The notes under the pieces were generated by a model. It saw only the letters and a list, made by a program, of their open reading frames with translations, ran no database searches and was not told where the DNA came from. The position numbers and the translations under genes are program-made. From JAWKHR01 sp041394725 (lineage in GTDB: Bacteria > Acidobacteriota > Vicinamibacteria > Vicinamibacterales > SCN-69-37): a DNA stretch of 15,167 bases. Where the stretch lies: contig JAWKHR010000084.1 of NCBI GenBank assembly GCA_041394725.1, positions 1-15,167 on the forward strand, given 5' to 3'. The number at the start of each line of letters is the position of its first letter. Positions within the stretch are counted from its first letter, which is position 1. This document shows, piece by piece, positions 5,813 to 13,290 of the stretch.

Positions 5813-8270
5813 ACCGCACCCGCCGCCGCGACGGATCCGGCGCGAACGAGCCGGAGAAGTCGCCCCGGACCGTCGCCCGTCCCGCCTGGAACCGCTCGCG
5901 GTCCACCCAGCCGTCACGCGGCATCAGGGCCTCGGCCTCGACCACGAACGAGCCCTCGATCCGCTCCGCGTCGATGTAGTCGATCGAGACGACGCCGCTC
6001 TTCGAGAAGAAGGTGACGCCGCTGAAGGTCGCCGCGACCTGCGGATCGGGATGGGCCAGCTTCGCGCCGAGCGCGGCGAAGAACGTATCCGGGTGCGCCT
6101 CGCGGTAGGTGATGCGATTGCCGAACACGACGTCGGCGCCGACCGGATACTCGCCGGCGCGCAAGCCGCCGCGCGCGCCAATCGACAGGCCGAACGTCGG
6201 CAGCGTCGTCAGGCGGTCGAGGCCCTCACCGGCCGGCTCGAAGTGAATGACCGCGTGACAGACGCCGCTCGACGGATCCGCCGACGCCGACGTCACCTGG
6301 CTGACCCAGATCCAGCCCTCCTGCGAGCCGGTCGCGTCCCCGCTCACGTCGAGCGTGAAGCCGTCCCCGACGAGGTGGATGTCCTCGTAGACCCAGCGGC
6401 TCACGCCGTCGCCGGGCAGGTCGATGCGCACCTCGAGATCGACCGTCTCGCCTTCGCGGAACGCCCGCCCAAGTGTCACCGGACCGTCGTAGCGGAACGC
6501 CCCCTCCTCGACCGGCGTCACCGGCCGGTAGGACGCGCCGGGCGGTGACTCCCCGACCACGCGCACCGACATGCGATCGCCCGCCGTCGGGCCGTCCCCG
6601 ACGCCGAGCAACTGGGGATGGACACGCAGCAGGTCGCCGTCGCCCGAGGCACGCGTGACGACACGCACCGTCGCGCCGTCCTTCAGCTCCTCGCCGGTGG
6701 CCGGGTCCACGAGCAGCACGATGTCGCGGCCGTGCGTGGCGGTCGGCGACTCGAGCCGGACCCTCGCGGGACCCGGATCCGGCGTGTCGTCGCCGAGCGC
6801 GAGCGTCCGGCCGACGAGGAACTGCGTGCCGTCCCACCGCAGCAGCAGGTCCTCGATGTCCTTCGCGTCGAACCCGCGACGGACGTACTCGACCAGCTTC
6901 TGGCCGAGCGCGAGCCCCTCGCCGGCATCGACGCTGTTGTCGAACCCGAAGACCGATACGTTCCGGTTGCCGTCCGGCGCGAGGGCCTCGAGCAGGTAGC
7001 CGTTGACGGCGGACCGGCAGGAGGCGAGGACGACGAACGTGTTCTGGAGGCCCTTCGGGTACTGCGCCTGGAAGAACGGTGTCCACAGCGCGAGGCGCTC
7101 GCCATCGCGCGCGCCGAGGTACCGGCGGCACGGCTTGCCGCCGGCCGTCTTCGGTTCGGGTTCGTCGAACGCCTTGCGCGCCTCGATGGACGCCAGCTGA
7201 CGGGCGCACTCGACCGTCTCGACGATCGTCAGGCCCGGGTGCGTCTCGTACATCGGGTCCGCGTATTCGACGATCTCCACGCCGACGTAGGCGCCGTAGC
7301 GCTCCTGCTTGGCCCGACCGGCCCAGATGAGCGGACAGTCCTCGGACGGCGGATACACGTCCGGCACCTGGCCCGACACCCGCCGCTCGCCGCCGGCCGG
7401 CGCGATCGACTGGCAGTAGTGAATCGTGCCGTGGGAGAGGAGGACGATCAGGTTGTACCGGTCCCAGTGGAGGAAGTCCTCGAACTGCACGTCGCCGTCG
7501 AGCAGCGGCCGCTCGCCGGCGCCCTGTTCCCCGATGCGGGGCCCGGACGGGTTCGGTCCCCACTCGTCGAGGTCGGCGTGGTACGTGACGTCGCCGCCGT
7601 GCTCGGGCTGATAGTCCCGGATCTGTTCCGCTTCCCGCACGGCCCCGGGCCCATTGCCGGGAAACTGCCACTCGTACGGCGCGAGGATGAGCGCCTGCTT
7701 GCCCGTGCCCGGCTCATCGTCGGCCACGCCCTCGGCAACCTCCTGGGGCGCGGCAAGCAGCGCGGGCATCATCCACGACTGGAATCGCGCGGCCATCGCA
7801 CCCCGGCGGGCCGGAACGTTCGCCGCGGGAGCCGAAGGCGGCGCGGTCAGGTCACGGCCGGCGTCGCCCCTGGCGGCCGCCGGTCCCCGATGATGCGCGA
7901 GTTCGTTTCCGGGGTAGACCCACGCGGGCCGGCCCGCGTCCAGCCGGAAGCGCACGCCGGTGCCGATGGTCTCGACCTGGACGACGCGGGGCTGGCTGCC
8001 CAGGAAGGTCGCGACGTCCTGCATCGAGGCGCCGGAGCGCTCGTACAGCGCGGCCAGTTCGGCCAGGATCTTCGTCCACCGCACCGTCTCGGGCGCGACG
8101 TCGTTCCAGGTGCACGGGAAGCCGAGCCGTTCGCAGTCGAGCGACACGCGCGTCGCCGTGACCGGGGCCGGCTCGGGATCGGCCGAACAGCCGGCGGCCA
8201 TGGCCAGGGTGCCGAGGATGGTGACCGCCAGCAGCGCGGACGGATTCCGGAGCGGGATGGACCTTCGCAT
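5742..8270 (-). CDS. Large lipoprotein with caspase/CHAT-like (clan CD) peptidase core
   Basis: The 842-residue product has a lipoprotein signal (MRRSIPLRNP, hydrophobic stretch, AAGC with Cys28). Residues 190-470 follow a caspase-fold order: strand ALILAP (193-198), a helix, strand DVTYHAD (227-233), helix, strand YNLIVLLSHG ending in H280, and strand TFVVLASC ending in C418. SHG and (A/Q)AC-like pairs are the catalytic dyad signature of caspases, gingipains and CHAT proteins. VFGFDNSVDAGEG (440-452) and a helix EYVRRGFDAKD follow, as in CHAT domains. About 115 residues are inserted between the dyad residues and carry Cys286, 312, 355 and 381. Residues 500-640 look Ig-like or beta-rich; the rest to 842 is unrecognised. 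It may cleave proteins outside the cytoplasm; this is inferred from motif order, and activity is untested. The gene lies 53 bp after the second permease and its 3' end overlaps the kinase gene by 71 bp. Confidence 0.8.
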   Translation of the reverse strand: MRRSIPLRNPSALLAVTILGTLAMAAGCSADPEPAPVTATRVSLDCERLGFPCTWNDVAPETVRWTKILAELAALYERSGASMQDVATFLGSQPRVVQVETIGTGVRFRLDAGRPAWVYPGNELAHHRGPAAARGDAGRDLTAPPSAPAANVPARRGAMAARFQSWMMPALLAAPQEVAEGVADDEPGTGKQALILAPYEWQFPGNGPGAVREAEQIRDYQPEHGGDVTYHADLDEWGPNPSGPRIGEQGAGERPLLDGDVQFEDFLHWDRYNLIVLLSHGTIHYCQSIAPAGGERRVSGQVPDVYPPSEDCPLIWAGRAKQERYGAYVGVEIVEYADPMYETHPGLTIVETVECARQLASIEARKAFDEPEPKTAGGKPCRRYLGARDGERLALWTPFFQAQYPKGLQNTFVVLASCRSAVNGYLLEALAPDGNRNVSVFGFDNSVDAGEGLALGQKLVEYVRRGFDAKDIEDLLLRWDGTQFLVGRTLALGDDTPDPGPARVRLESPTATHGRDIVLLVDPATGEELKDGATVRVVTRASGDGDLLRVHPQLLGVGDGPTAGDRMSVRVVGESPPGASYRPVTPVEEGAFRYDGPVTLGRAFREGETVDLEVRIDLPGDGVSRWVYEDIHLVGDGFTLDVSGDATGSQEGWIWVSQVTSASADPSSGVCHAVIHFEPAGEGLDRLTTLPTFGLSIGARGGLRAGEYPVGADVVFGNRITYREAHPDTFFAALGAKLAHPDPQVAATFSGVTFFSKSGVVSIDYIDAERIEGSFVVEAEALMPRDGWVDRERFQAGRATVRGDFSGSFAPDPSRRRVRFNRSVEDVYGCAAGSPASRTPRR

Positions 8271-8323
8271 CTGTCTCTAGAAGCGAAAGCCCGGCGCCCG
8301 ACCCGCCATGACGACGGCGGGAA

Positions 8324-10735
8324 TCAGTCCGGTCGCAGCACCTGTGACGGCTTGAGACGCGACGACCGGAAGGCCGGGATCGCGGTGGCGAGAATCGCGA
8401 GGCCGGCCACGAGCAGCGTGGCCGAGACCAGCACGCGGGGGTCCGACGCCCGCACCTCGTAGAGCCGGCTCGCGACGACGCGGCCCGCGAGCCAGGCGCC
8501 GCCGAGGCCCGCCGCCGCGCCGATGATGGCGAGCGTGCGCCCCTGCCGCAGCATCAGCCGGAAGATCGACCCGCGCGACGCGCCGAGCGCCAGGCGCGTG
8601 GCCATCTCGCCGCGGCGCTGCGAGGCCGCGTAGGCGATCACGCCGTAGATGCCCACCGCCGCCAGCGCGAGCGCGACCGCGCCGAAGACCAGCATCAGCT
8701 GCATCCCCAGCTTCTGCCGCAGCATCGTCTCCGCGACCAGGTTCGAGACGACCGTGATGTCCACGGCCATCGTCTGGTCCACCTGGCGGACGGCGTCGCG
8801 GATGGCGGTCTGCAGCGACGCCGGGTCCGGCCGGTCCGAATGCACGACGACCGTGCGGCGGCGGATCGGGATCTGGCGGTCCGACAGGTAGAACGCCGGC
8901 TCCGCCTCGAGGACCAGCGATTTCTGCCGCACGTCCTCGACGACGCCGACGATCATCACGTCGCTGTTCGGAAAGATGGTCGGGTAGCCGGACCGGAAGT
9001 GCGTGCCGAGCGGGTCGCGGCCCTGGAGGTACCGCTCGGCGAACGTGCGGTTCACGATGGCGACCGCCTGGGTGTTCGGCAGGTCGGACCCGTTGAACTC
9101 CCGGCCCGCCAGCACCGGCACGCCCATCGCCGAGAAGAAGCCCGGGCTGGCCAGCCGCTGGCGCGACCCCATCGGGTTGTCCGCGTTGAACGGGATGCCG
9201 TCCACCTCGAGCAGCAGCGATCCTTCCTGGCCCGACCGGAGCGGCAGGTTCGACGTCATGCCCACGTCGGTCACGCCGGGAATGGCGCGCAGCTTGTCGG
9301 TCAGGTTCTGCGCCGCCGCGTCCACGGCCTCGTTGTTCGGGTAGGCCGGGCCGAGGAACGACGCGTCGAACACCAGGCGGCCCTCGGCGGCGAAGCCGGG
9401 GTTGATGCCGCGCAGGTTGTCGAAGCTGCGGATGAGCCAGCCGGCGCCGGCGACCAGCATCACGGCCAGCGCGATCTCGGCCACCATCAGCGTGCCCAGC
9501 CACCGCGTGGTCGCGCGGCCCCCGGTGGCCGACCGGCCCGACTCGTTCATCAGCGCGCGGACGTCGGTGCGCGCCAGCCGCAGCGCGGGCGCGAAGCCGA
9601 CGACGAACCCGCTGATGACCAGGACGCCGAGCGCGAACGCCAGCACCCGGCCGTCGAACGTCACGACGTCCAGCCGCGGCAGCTCGGTCGCGCCGGCCGC
9701 GAGCAGCAGGCGCAGGCCCGCCCAGCCCACGACGAGACCGGCCACCGTGCCGAGCACGGCGAGGAGCGCCGACTCGGTCAGCAGCTGCCGGACGATGCGG
9801 CCGCGCCCGGCGCCGAGCGCGACGCGCACGGCCATCTCCTTCGCGCGGGCGGCGCCGCGCGCGAGCAGCAGGTTGGTCACGTTCACGCACGCCAGGCCGA
9901 GCAGCAGCGCGGTCGCCGAGAGCACGACCATCAGGATCGGTCCCAGGTCACCGACGATCTGCTCGACGAGCGGGCGGACGACGTAGATGCGCGCGCGATC
10001 GCTGGCCGGGAAGTCGCGCTCCAGGCCGCGCATCACGGATTCCATCTCGGCTTCCACGCGCTCGATCGACGCGCCCGGCTTGATCCGCATATAGCCGTCG
10101 AGGCTGTGGTTCGGGTCGTCGGGCGGCCGCGGCTGGTTGAACCAGTAGTTGGCGCCGTGCGGCGTGTCGAAGCCCTTCGGCGCGACGCCTGCGATCGTCG
10201 TCTGCGCCTCGGCGAAGTGGATGGGCCGCCCGATGACGTTCGGGTCGCCGCCGTAGGTGTCCTGCCACACGCGGTACGAGATCACGACGACCGGCGGCGA
10301 GTTCGGCCCCGCGAAGTGCTCCGCGGTGAACCCGCCGAGCGTCATCGGCAGGCCGAAGACCTCGAAGAAGCCCTCGCTCACGCCGTTGACCGTCACGTGC
10401 GTCGGCACGCCGTCGTCGGGCAGCAGGGTCAGGTCCTGCTGGACGAGGCCGGCGGCATGGACGATCGACAGGTTCGGGTCGTTCAGCCTGTGGATCTCGG
10501 CGCCCGACAGCAGGCCGGTCGTCACGCGGCCGTCGGTCAGGTCGGTGCGGATCGCGTAGAGGTCCTTCGCGTTCGGATACGGCAGCGGCTCGAGCAGCGC
10601 GGCGTTGATCGTGCTGAAGATGGCCGTCGTCGCGCCGATCCCGAGCGCCAGCGTCAGGATGGCGGCGCCGGAGAAGCCGGGCGCGCGGCGGAGGTGGCGG
10701 ACGGCGAGCTGAAGGTCCCGGAGGAAGGTCTTCAT
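8324..10735 (-). CDS. ADOP-type MacB/FtsX permease (short form)
   Basis: The 803-residue protein repeats the duplicated MacB periplasmic/FtsX layout but lacks the soluble prefix of the PadR-linked permease. Membrane segments lie near 21-48 (AAILTLALGIGATTAIF), 266-291, 322-345, 364-384, 414-434, 680-704, 733-757 and 768-788. Conserved coupling phrases are RAKEMAVRVALGAGRGR (297-313) and RGEMATRLALGASRGS (708-723). The ATG at 10735 is preferred because the conserved RDLQLAVRHLRRAPG start follows and GAGGA-type Shine-Dalgarno (GAGGA, 8 bases upstream) precedes it; an open frame upstream to 10837 has no family similarity. No ATPase gene is adjacent, so its energising partner and substrate are unknown. 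The caspase-like lipoprotein follows after 53 bp on the same strand, so the two may be one transcript. Confidence 0.92.
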   Translation of the reverse strand: MKTFLRDLQLAVRHLRRAPGFSGAAILTLALGIGATTAIFSTINAALLEPLPYPNAKDLYAIRTDLTDGRVTTGLLSGAEIHRLNDPNLSIVHAAGLVQQDLTLLPDDGVPTHVTVNGVSEGFFEVFGLPMTLGGFTAEHFAGPNSPPVVVISYRVWQDTYGGDPNVIGRPIHFAEAQTTIAGVAPKGFDTPHGANYWFNQPRPPDDPNHSLDGYMRIKPGASIERVEAEMESVMRGLERDFPASDRARIYVVRPLVEQIVGDLGPILMVVLSATALLLGLACVNVTNLLLARGAARAKEMAVRVALGAGRGRIVRQLLTESALLAVLGTVAGLVVGWAGLRLLLAAGATELPRLDVVTFDGRVLAFALGVLVISGFVVGFAPALRLARTDVRALMNESGRSATGGRATTRWLGTLMVAEIALAVMLVAGAGWLIRSFDNLRGINPGFAAEGRLVFDASFLGPAYPNNEAVDAAAQNLTDKLRAIPGVTDVGMTSNLPLRSGQEGSLLLEVDGIPFNADNPMGSRQRLASPGFFSAMGVPVLAGREFNGSDLPNTQAVAIVNRTFAERYLQGRDPLGTHFRSGYPTIFPNSDVMIVGVVEDVRQKSLVLEAEPAFYLSDRQIPIRRRTVVVHSDRPDPASLQTAIRDAVRQVDQTMAVDITVVSNLVAETMLRQKLGMQLMLVFGAVALALAAVGIYGVIAYAASQRRGEMATRLALGASRGSIFRLMLRQGRTLAIIGAAAGLGGAWLAGRVVASRLYEVRASDPRVLVSATLLVAGLAILATAIPAFRSSRLKPSQVLRPD

Positions 10736-10783
10736 GGGGGCGGTCCTCGGTCTGGACGGATGGACGGGCTGAACCGTTGGACG

Positions 10784-10789
10784 AGAATA
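10784..10789 (-). promoter_or_regulatory. Possible -10 element for the second permease
   Basis: On the minus strand the hexamer TATTCT matches TATAAT at 4 of 6 positions, 48 bases before the permease ATG, which has a clear Shine-Dalgarno sequence. No good -35 is found. A second AT-rich island, TTTGC-N11-GCAAA at 10818-10838, lies just upstream and may be a protein-binding site. Confidence 0.3.
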
Positions 10790-10889
10790 GCCGCTTCCAG
10801 GGTCCGGGGGCGGACGGTTTGCCCAAATTTCCCGCAAAGCCGCGCCCCCGCGCGCGTCCGGCGCCCGGCCGCGGACGATCAGACGGACA

Positions 10890-11773
10890 TCAGGCGCGCC
10901 CGCCCTTCGCCGCGAGGATCTGCGGGAGCAGGATGTCCTTCACGTAGTGCCAGGACGGCACGAGCGCGAGTGCCTCCCGCGCGTACGTCTCGGCGTGGGC
11001 AGGATCGGGCCGGACCTTGTTCAGGTGCGACCAGGCCAGGCTCATCAGCAGCTCGGGCTCGCCCCAGTCGGGCTCGAGGCGTCCCACCGCGGCGCCGCGT
11101 TGGGCCCGCACTGTGGCCAGCGCGCGCTCGTACGACGCGATGATCGCGTCCTGCCGGGCCGCCCGATCCGCCGGCGGCCCGTTCGTGGCGAGCCACCAGC
11201 GGCCGCCCCCGAGCACCCAGATCAGCCGCGGGTGGTCGGGCGCGTTCTTCACTGCGGCATCGGCCACCTGGCGATAGCGATCCGACAGGGTCTGCTGCGC
11301 CGGCGGATCGTCCCGGCTGACCAGCAGCCGCGATCCCACCGTCGCCACCAGCCCGGCCGTCGCGTCGATGAACTGCGGATCGATCGAGAGCGCCGCCTCG
11401 AACTGCCGGATCGCGGCGTCGAGGTCGTCGCGAATCGCCGCGGATCCGGCGCGTCGTTGAACGCGTTGATCGCCCGCCGCCAGAGCGCGAAGCCGCGCCA
11501 GTAGTGCACGCGGGACTCGTCGGCCGGCGACGTGTCACGCGCCGCGAGGTCCGACTCGAGTCGCCGGAGGGCGTCGCGGTCGCCTTCGTAGTCCGCGCGC
11601 CGGATCGCGGCGACGATCGAGGCCGCGTCGGACTGGAACGGGGTCTCCGCAACGCCGCCGCGCGCGACGGCGGAGACCGCGCTGCCCGCGACGAGCGCGG
11701 CTGCGAAGAGAGCGGCGGAGGCCGTGGTGACGGCCGCGAGGACGAGCGTGAGGCGGACATGACGGGTCGTCAT
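10890..11773 (-). pseudogene. Exported TPR-like protein interrupted by a one-base frameshift
   Basis: Two frames read as one protein. From the ATG at 11773, residues 1-111 include a signal peptide (VRLTLVLAAVTTASAALFAA), then ADYEGDRDALRRLES and YWRGFALWRRAINAFND. At codon 111 (GAT CCG) the frame must slip by -1: stepping back one base at 11441 gives AAIRDDLDAAIRQFEAAL, a clear TPR-like helix pair, and the frame then runs to the stop at 10890 with the conserved-looking end SWHYVKDILLPQI. Read through, the product is 294 residues. The event fits loss of one G/C in a GC-rich run near 11437-11443. No slippery heptamer is present, so programmed frameshifting is unlikely; a sequencing/assembly error or a true mutation remains. 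If intact, it is a periplasmic or secreted repeat protein, probably a binding scaffold. A promoter and a LytTR-like site precede it. Confidence 0.8.
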
Positions 11774-11780
11774 GGGCCCG

Positions 11781-11810
11781 ACGCTACGTGGACCGCGGGC
11801 AGGCCTTCAA
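11781..11810 (-). promoter_or_regulatory. Putative promoter of the TPR-like gene, leaderless
   Basis: On the minus strand, TTGAAG (11805-11810, 4 of 6 to the -35 consensus) is followed after 18 bp by TAGCGT (11781-11786, TAnnnT), and the ATG at 11773 comes 7 bases later. There is no Shine-Dalgarno sequence, so transcription would begin at about the start codon. Confidence 0.4.
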
Positions 11811-11856
11811 CGGCCGGCCGGTGAGTGGCCCGCGTCGCCTGCGGGCGGCCGGATTC

Positions 11857-11868
11857 ACCGGTGAACGG
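11857..11868 (-). promoter_or_regulatory. Third copy of the CCGTTCACCGGT element, upstream of the TPR-like gene
   Basis: Read on the minus strand the bases are CCGTTCACCGGT, identical to the first 12 bases of the paired repeats between the histidine kinase and the hydrolase. Here the element also forms the perfect palindrome TTCACCGGTGAA (11854-11865). It lies 83 bases before the TPR-like ATG and in the same orientation as that gene. CGTT resembles the core of known LytTR sites. Confidence 0.5.
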
Positions 11869-11906
11869 CGGCGCGGGGCGCGGGGCACGGCGGACGGTCA
11901 GTCAGG

Positions 11907-12428
11907 TCAGGAGGCCACGGCGTACTCCAGCCGCACGACGCCCACCGCCGAGACGCGGTGACCAGTCAACCGCAACGCGCGCCGGTGCGGCGTCGCGGGC
12001 TGCAGCGGAATCCCGCTCCCCAGCAGCACGGGCTGGACCGCCACTTCCACCGCGTCGACGAGGCCCGCGGCGAGCAGCCGCCCGAACAACCCGGCACCGC
12101 CGAACAGGAGCACGTCCTTCTCCGTCCCGGTCCTCGCGCGCATCGCCCCGACGGCGTCCTCGACCGCCTCGCCGAGGATTGTCACCTCCGGATGGTCCGC
12201 CGGCTGGAGCGTCGTGGACACGACGACCGTCCGCATGCCCGGCATGGTCGTCCGTTTCGCGCGGGCCATGATCTCGAACGTCCGGCGGCCGACGAGGAGC
12301 GTGTCGAACTGACCCGCCCACGCCGCGAAGTCCATCTCCGGATCCGGCACGATCCAGTCCGCTGCGTGGTCGGGGCCGGCGATGAACCCGTCCAGGCTCA
12401 CCGCGCCGCTGAACCTGATCCGCTGCAT
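11907..12428 (-). CDS. Dihydrofolate reductase family protein (RibD C-terminal fold)
   Basis: The 173-residue protein has the fold shared by dihydrofolate reductase and the reductase half of RibD. Signature pieces are SLDGFIAGPD at 11-20, DTLLVGRRTFE at 42-52, VLLFGGAGLFGRLLAAGLVD at 106-124 and VQPVLLGSGIPL at 131-142, with the GG turn that contacts NADP(H). It is probably an NADP(H)-dependent reductase; the substrate is unknown, and these proteins are usually not the housekeeping FolA. The ATG at 12428 has a strong but close GGAGG four bases upstream. It lies 73 bp downstream of the LytTR regulator on the same strand, but with its own ribosome binding site, so its link to the two-component pair is uncertain. 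Confidence 0.92.
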   Translation of the reverse strand: MQRIRFSGAVSLDGFIAGPDHAADWIVPDPEMDFAAWAGQFDTLLVGRRTFEIMARAKRTTMPGMRTVVVSTTLQPADHPEVTILGEAVEDAVGAMRARTGTEKDVLLFGGAGLFGRLLAAGLVDAVEVAVQPVLLGSGIPLQPATPHRRALRLTGHRVSAVGVVRLEYAVAS

Positions 12429-12501
12429 GATGCCTCCGTCATGTCGTCGTCCGTCGCCGCACCCGCCAGGCTCGTCTCCGGCGAGGGCGCGGCCCTGCCC
12501 T

Positions 12502-13290
12502 CTACGGTGAGCCGTCGGCCGGGCGCGGCGTGCCGCGCACCAGGTCGCGCAGCACGCGCGATCGCTGCCGGCTCGCCACGAGCGTGCCGCCGCCGCGCAG
12601 GGTCACCTGGTAGCGCGAGCCGTCATACGGCGCGATGGCGATCACGTGGTCGAGGTTGATCAGGTGCGATCGATGGATCCGGAGGAACGCGCGGGCGTCC
12701 ATCCGCGCCTCGACGTCCGAGAGTTGCAGGTTCAGGCGGTACCGTCGGCCGCCCGCGTGCACGACGACGAAGTCGTCGCACGCCTCGAAGCGTTCGATCG
12801 CGCTCGCGGGCACGGGCACGATGCGCCCGGCTTCGCGGACGAACACCCGTGTCAGCGCGCCGCCGCCGAGCAGCTCCGCGGCGCGCTCGCTGCCCGCGCC
12901 GCCGACCTGGCGTTCGAGCATCGGCCGGGCGCGCGCCATGGCGCGCTGGAAGCGGTCGCGCCCGAACGGCTTCAGCAGGTAGTCGATCGCGCCCAGCTCG
13001 AACGCGGTCATCGCGTGCGCGTCGTAGGCCGTCGTGAAGATCACGGCGGGCGCGTGCCTGACGCGGCCCAGCACCTCGAGGCCGGACATGCCCGGCATCC
13101 GGATGTCGAGAAAGACCAGATCGGGCGTCAGCTCGTCGATGGCCGCGATCGCGGTGCGGGCCGAGGCGACGTCGCCGACGCACTGCAGCCACGGCGTTTC
13201 CCTCGCGAGCGCGCGGAGCCGCGCCCGCGCCAGCGGCTCGTCGTCCACGATGAGGCACGTGATCGAGGTCACGGCGTCCGCCCGCGTCAT
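12502..13290 (-). CDS. LytTR-family response regulator
   Basis: The 262-residue protein joins a receiver domain (about 10-128) to a LytTR DNA-binding domain (about 148-250). The receiver has the acidic pair D16-D17, the phosphorylation site D62 in LVFLDIRMPG, the switch region FTTAYD (85-90) and K107 in YLLKPF. LytTR signatures are RIHRSHLINLDHV at 204-216 and the preceding DDFVVVHAGGRRYRLNLQLS. Such regulators bind pairs of short direct repeats. The ATG overlaps the TGA of the sensor kinase gene by four bases (ATGA), showing translational coupling. Phosphorylated by its partner, it should control nearby promoters; candidate sites are at 14381-14413 and 11857-11868. Confidence 0.95.
   Translation of the reverse strand: MTRADAVTSITCLIVDDEPLARARLRALARETPWLQCVGDVASARTAIAAIDELTPDLVFLDIRMPGMSGLEVLGRVRHAPAVIFTTAYDAHAMTAFELGAIDYLLKPFGRDRFQRAMARARPMLERQVGGAGSERAAELLGGGALTRVFVREAGRIVPVPASAIERFEACDDFVVVHAGGRRYRLNLQLSDVEARMDARAFLRIHRSHLINLDHVIAIAPYDGSRYQVTLRGGGTLVASRQRSRVLRDLVRGTPRPADGSP

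Noticed and set aside
8302..8321. Hairpin CCCGCC/GGCGGG two bases after the second permease stop as a terminator
   Set aside because: No T-run follows on the minus strand and the next gene starts 53 bp away, so termination is not supported.
8840..11143. Long plus-strand open frame opposite the second permease and TPR-like gene
   Set aside because: Its translation is rich in Arg, His, Asp and Val with no domain pattern. It is the mirror of the GC-rich minus-strand genes, whose frames match known families.
11434..11446. Programmed -1 ribosomal frameshift in the TPR-like gene
   Set aside because: No X-XXY-YYZ slippery heptamer is present at the junction, and a one-base deletion explains the data more simply.
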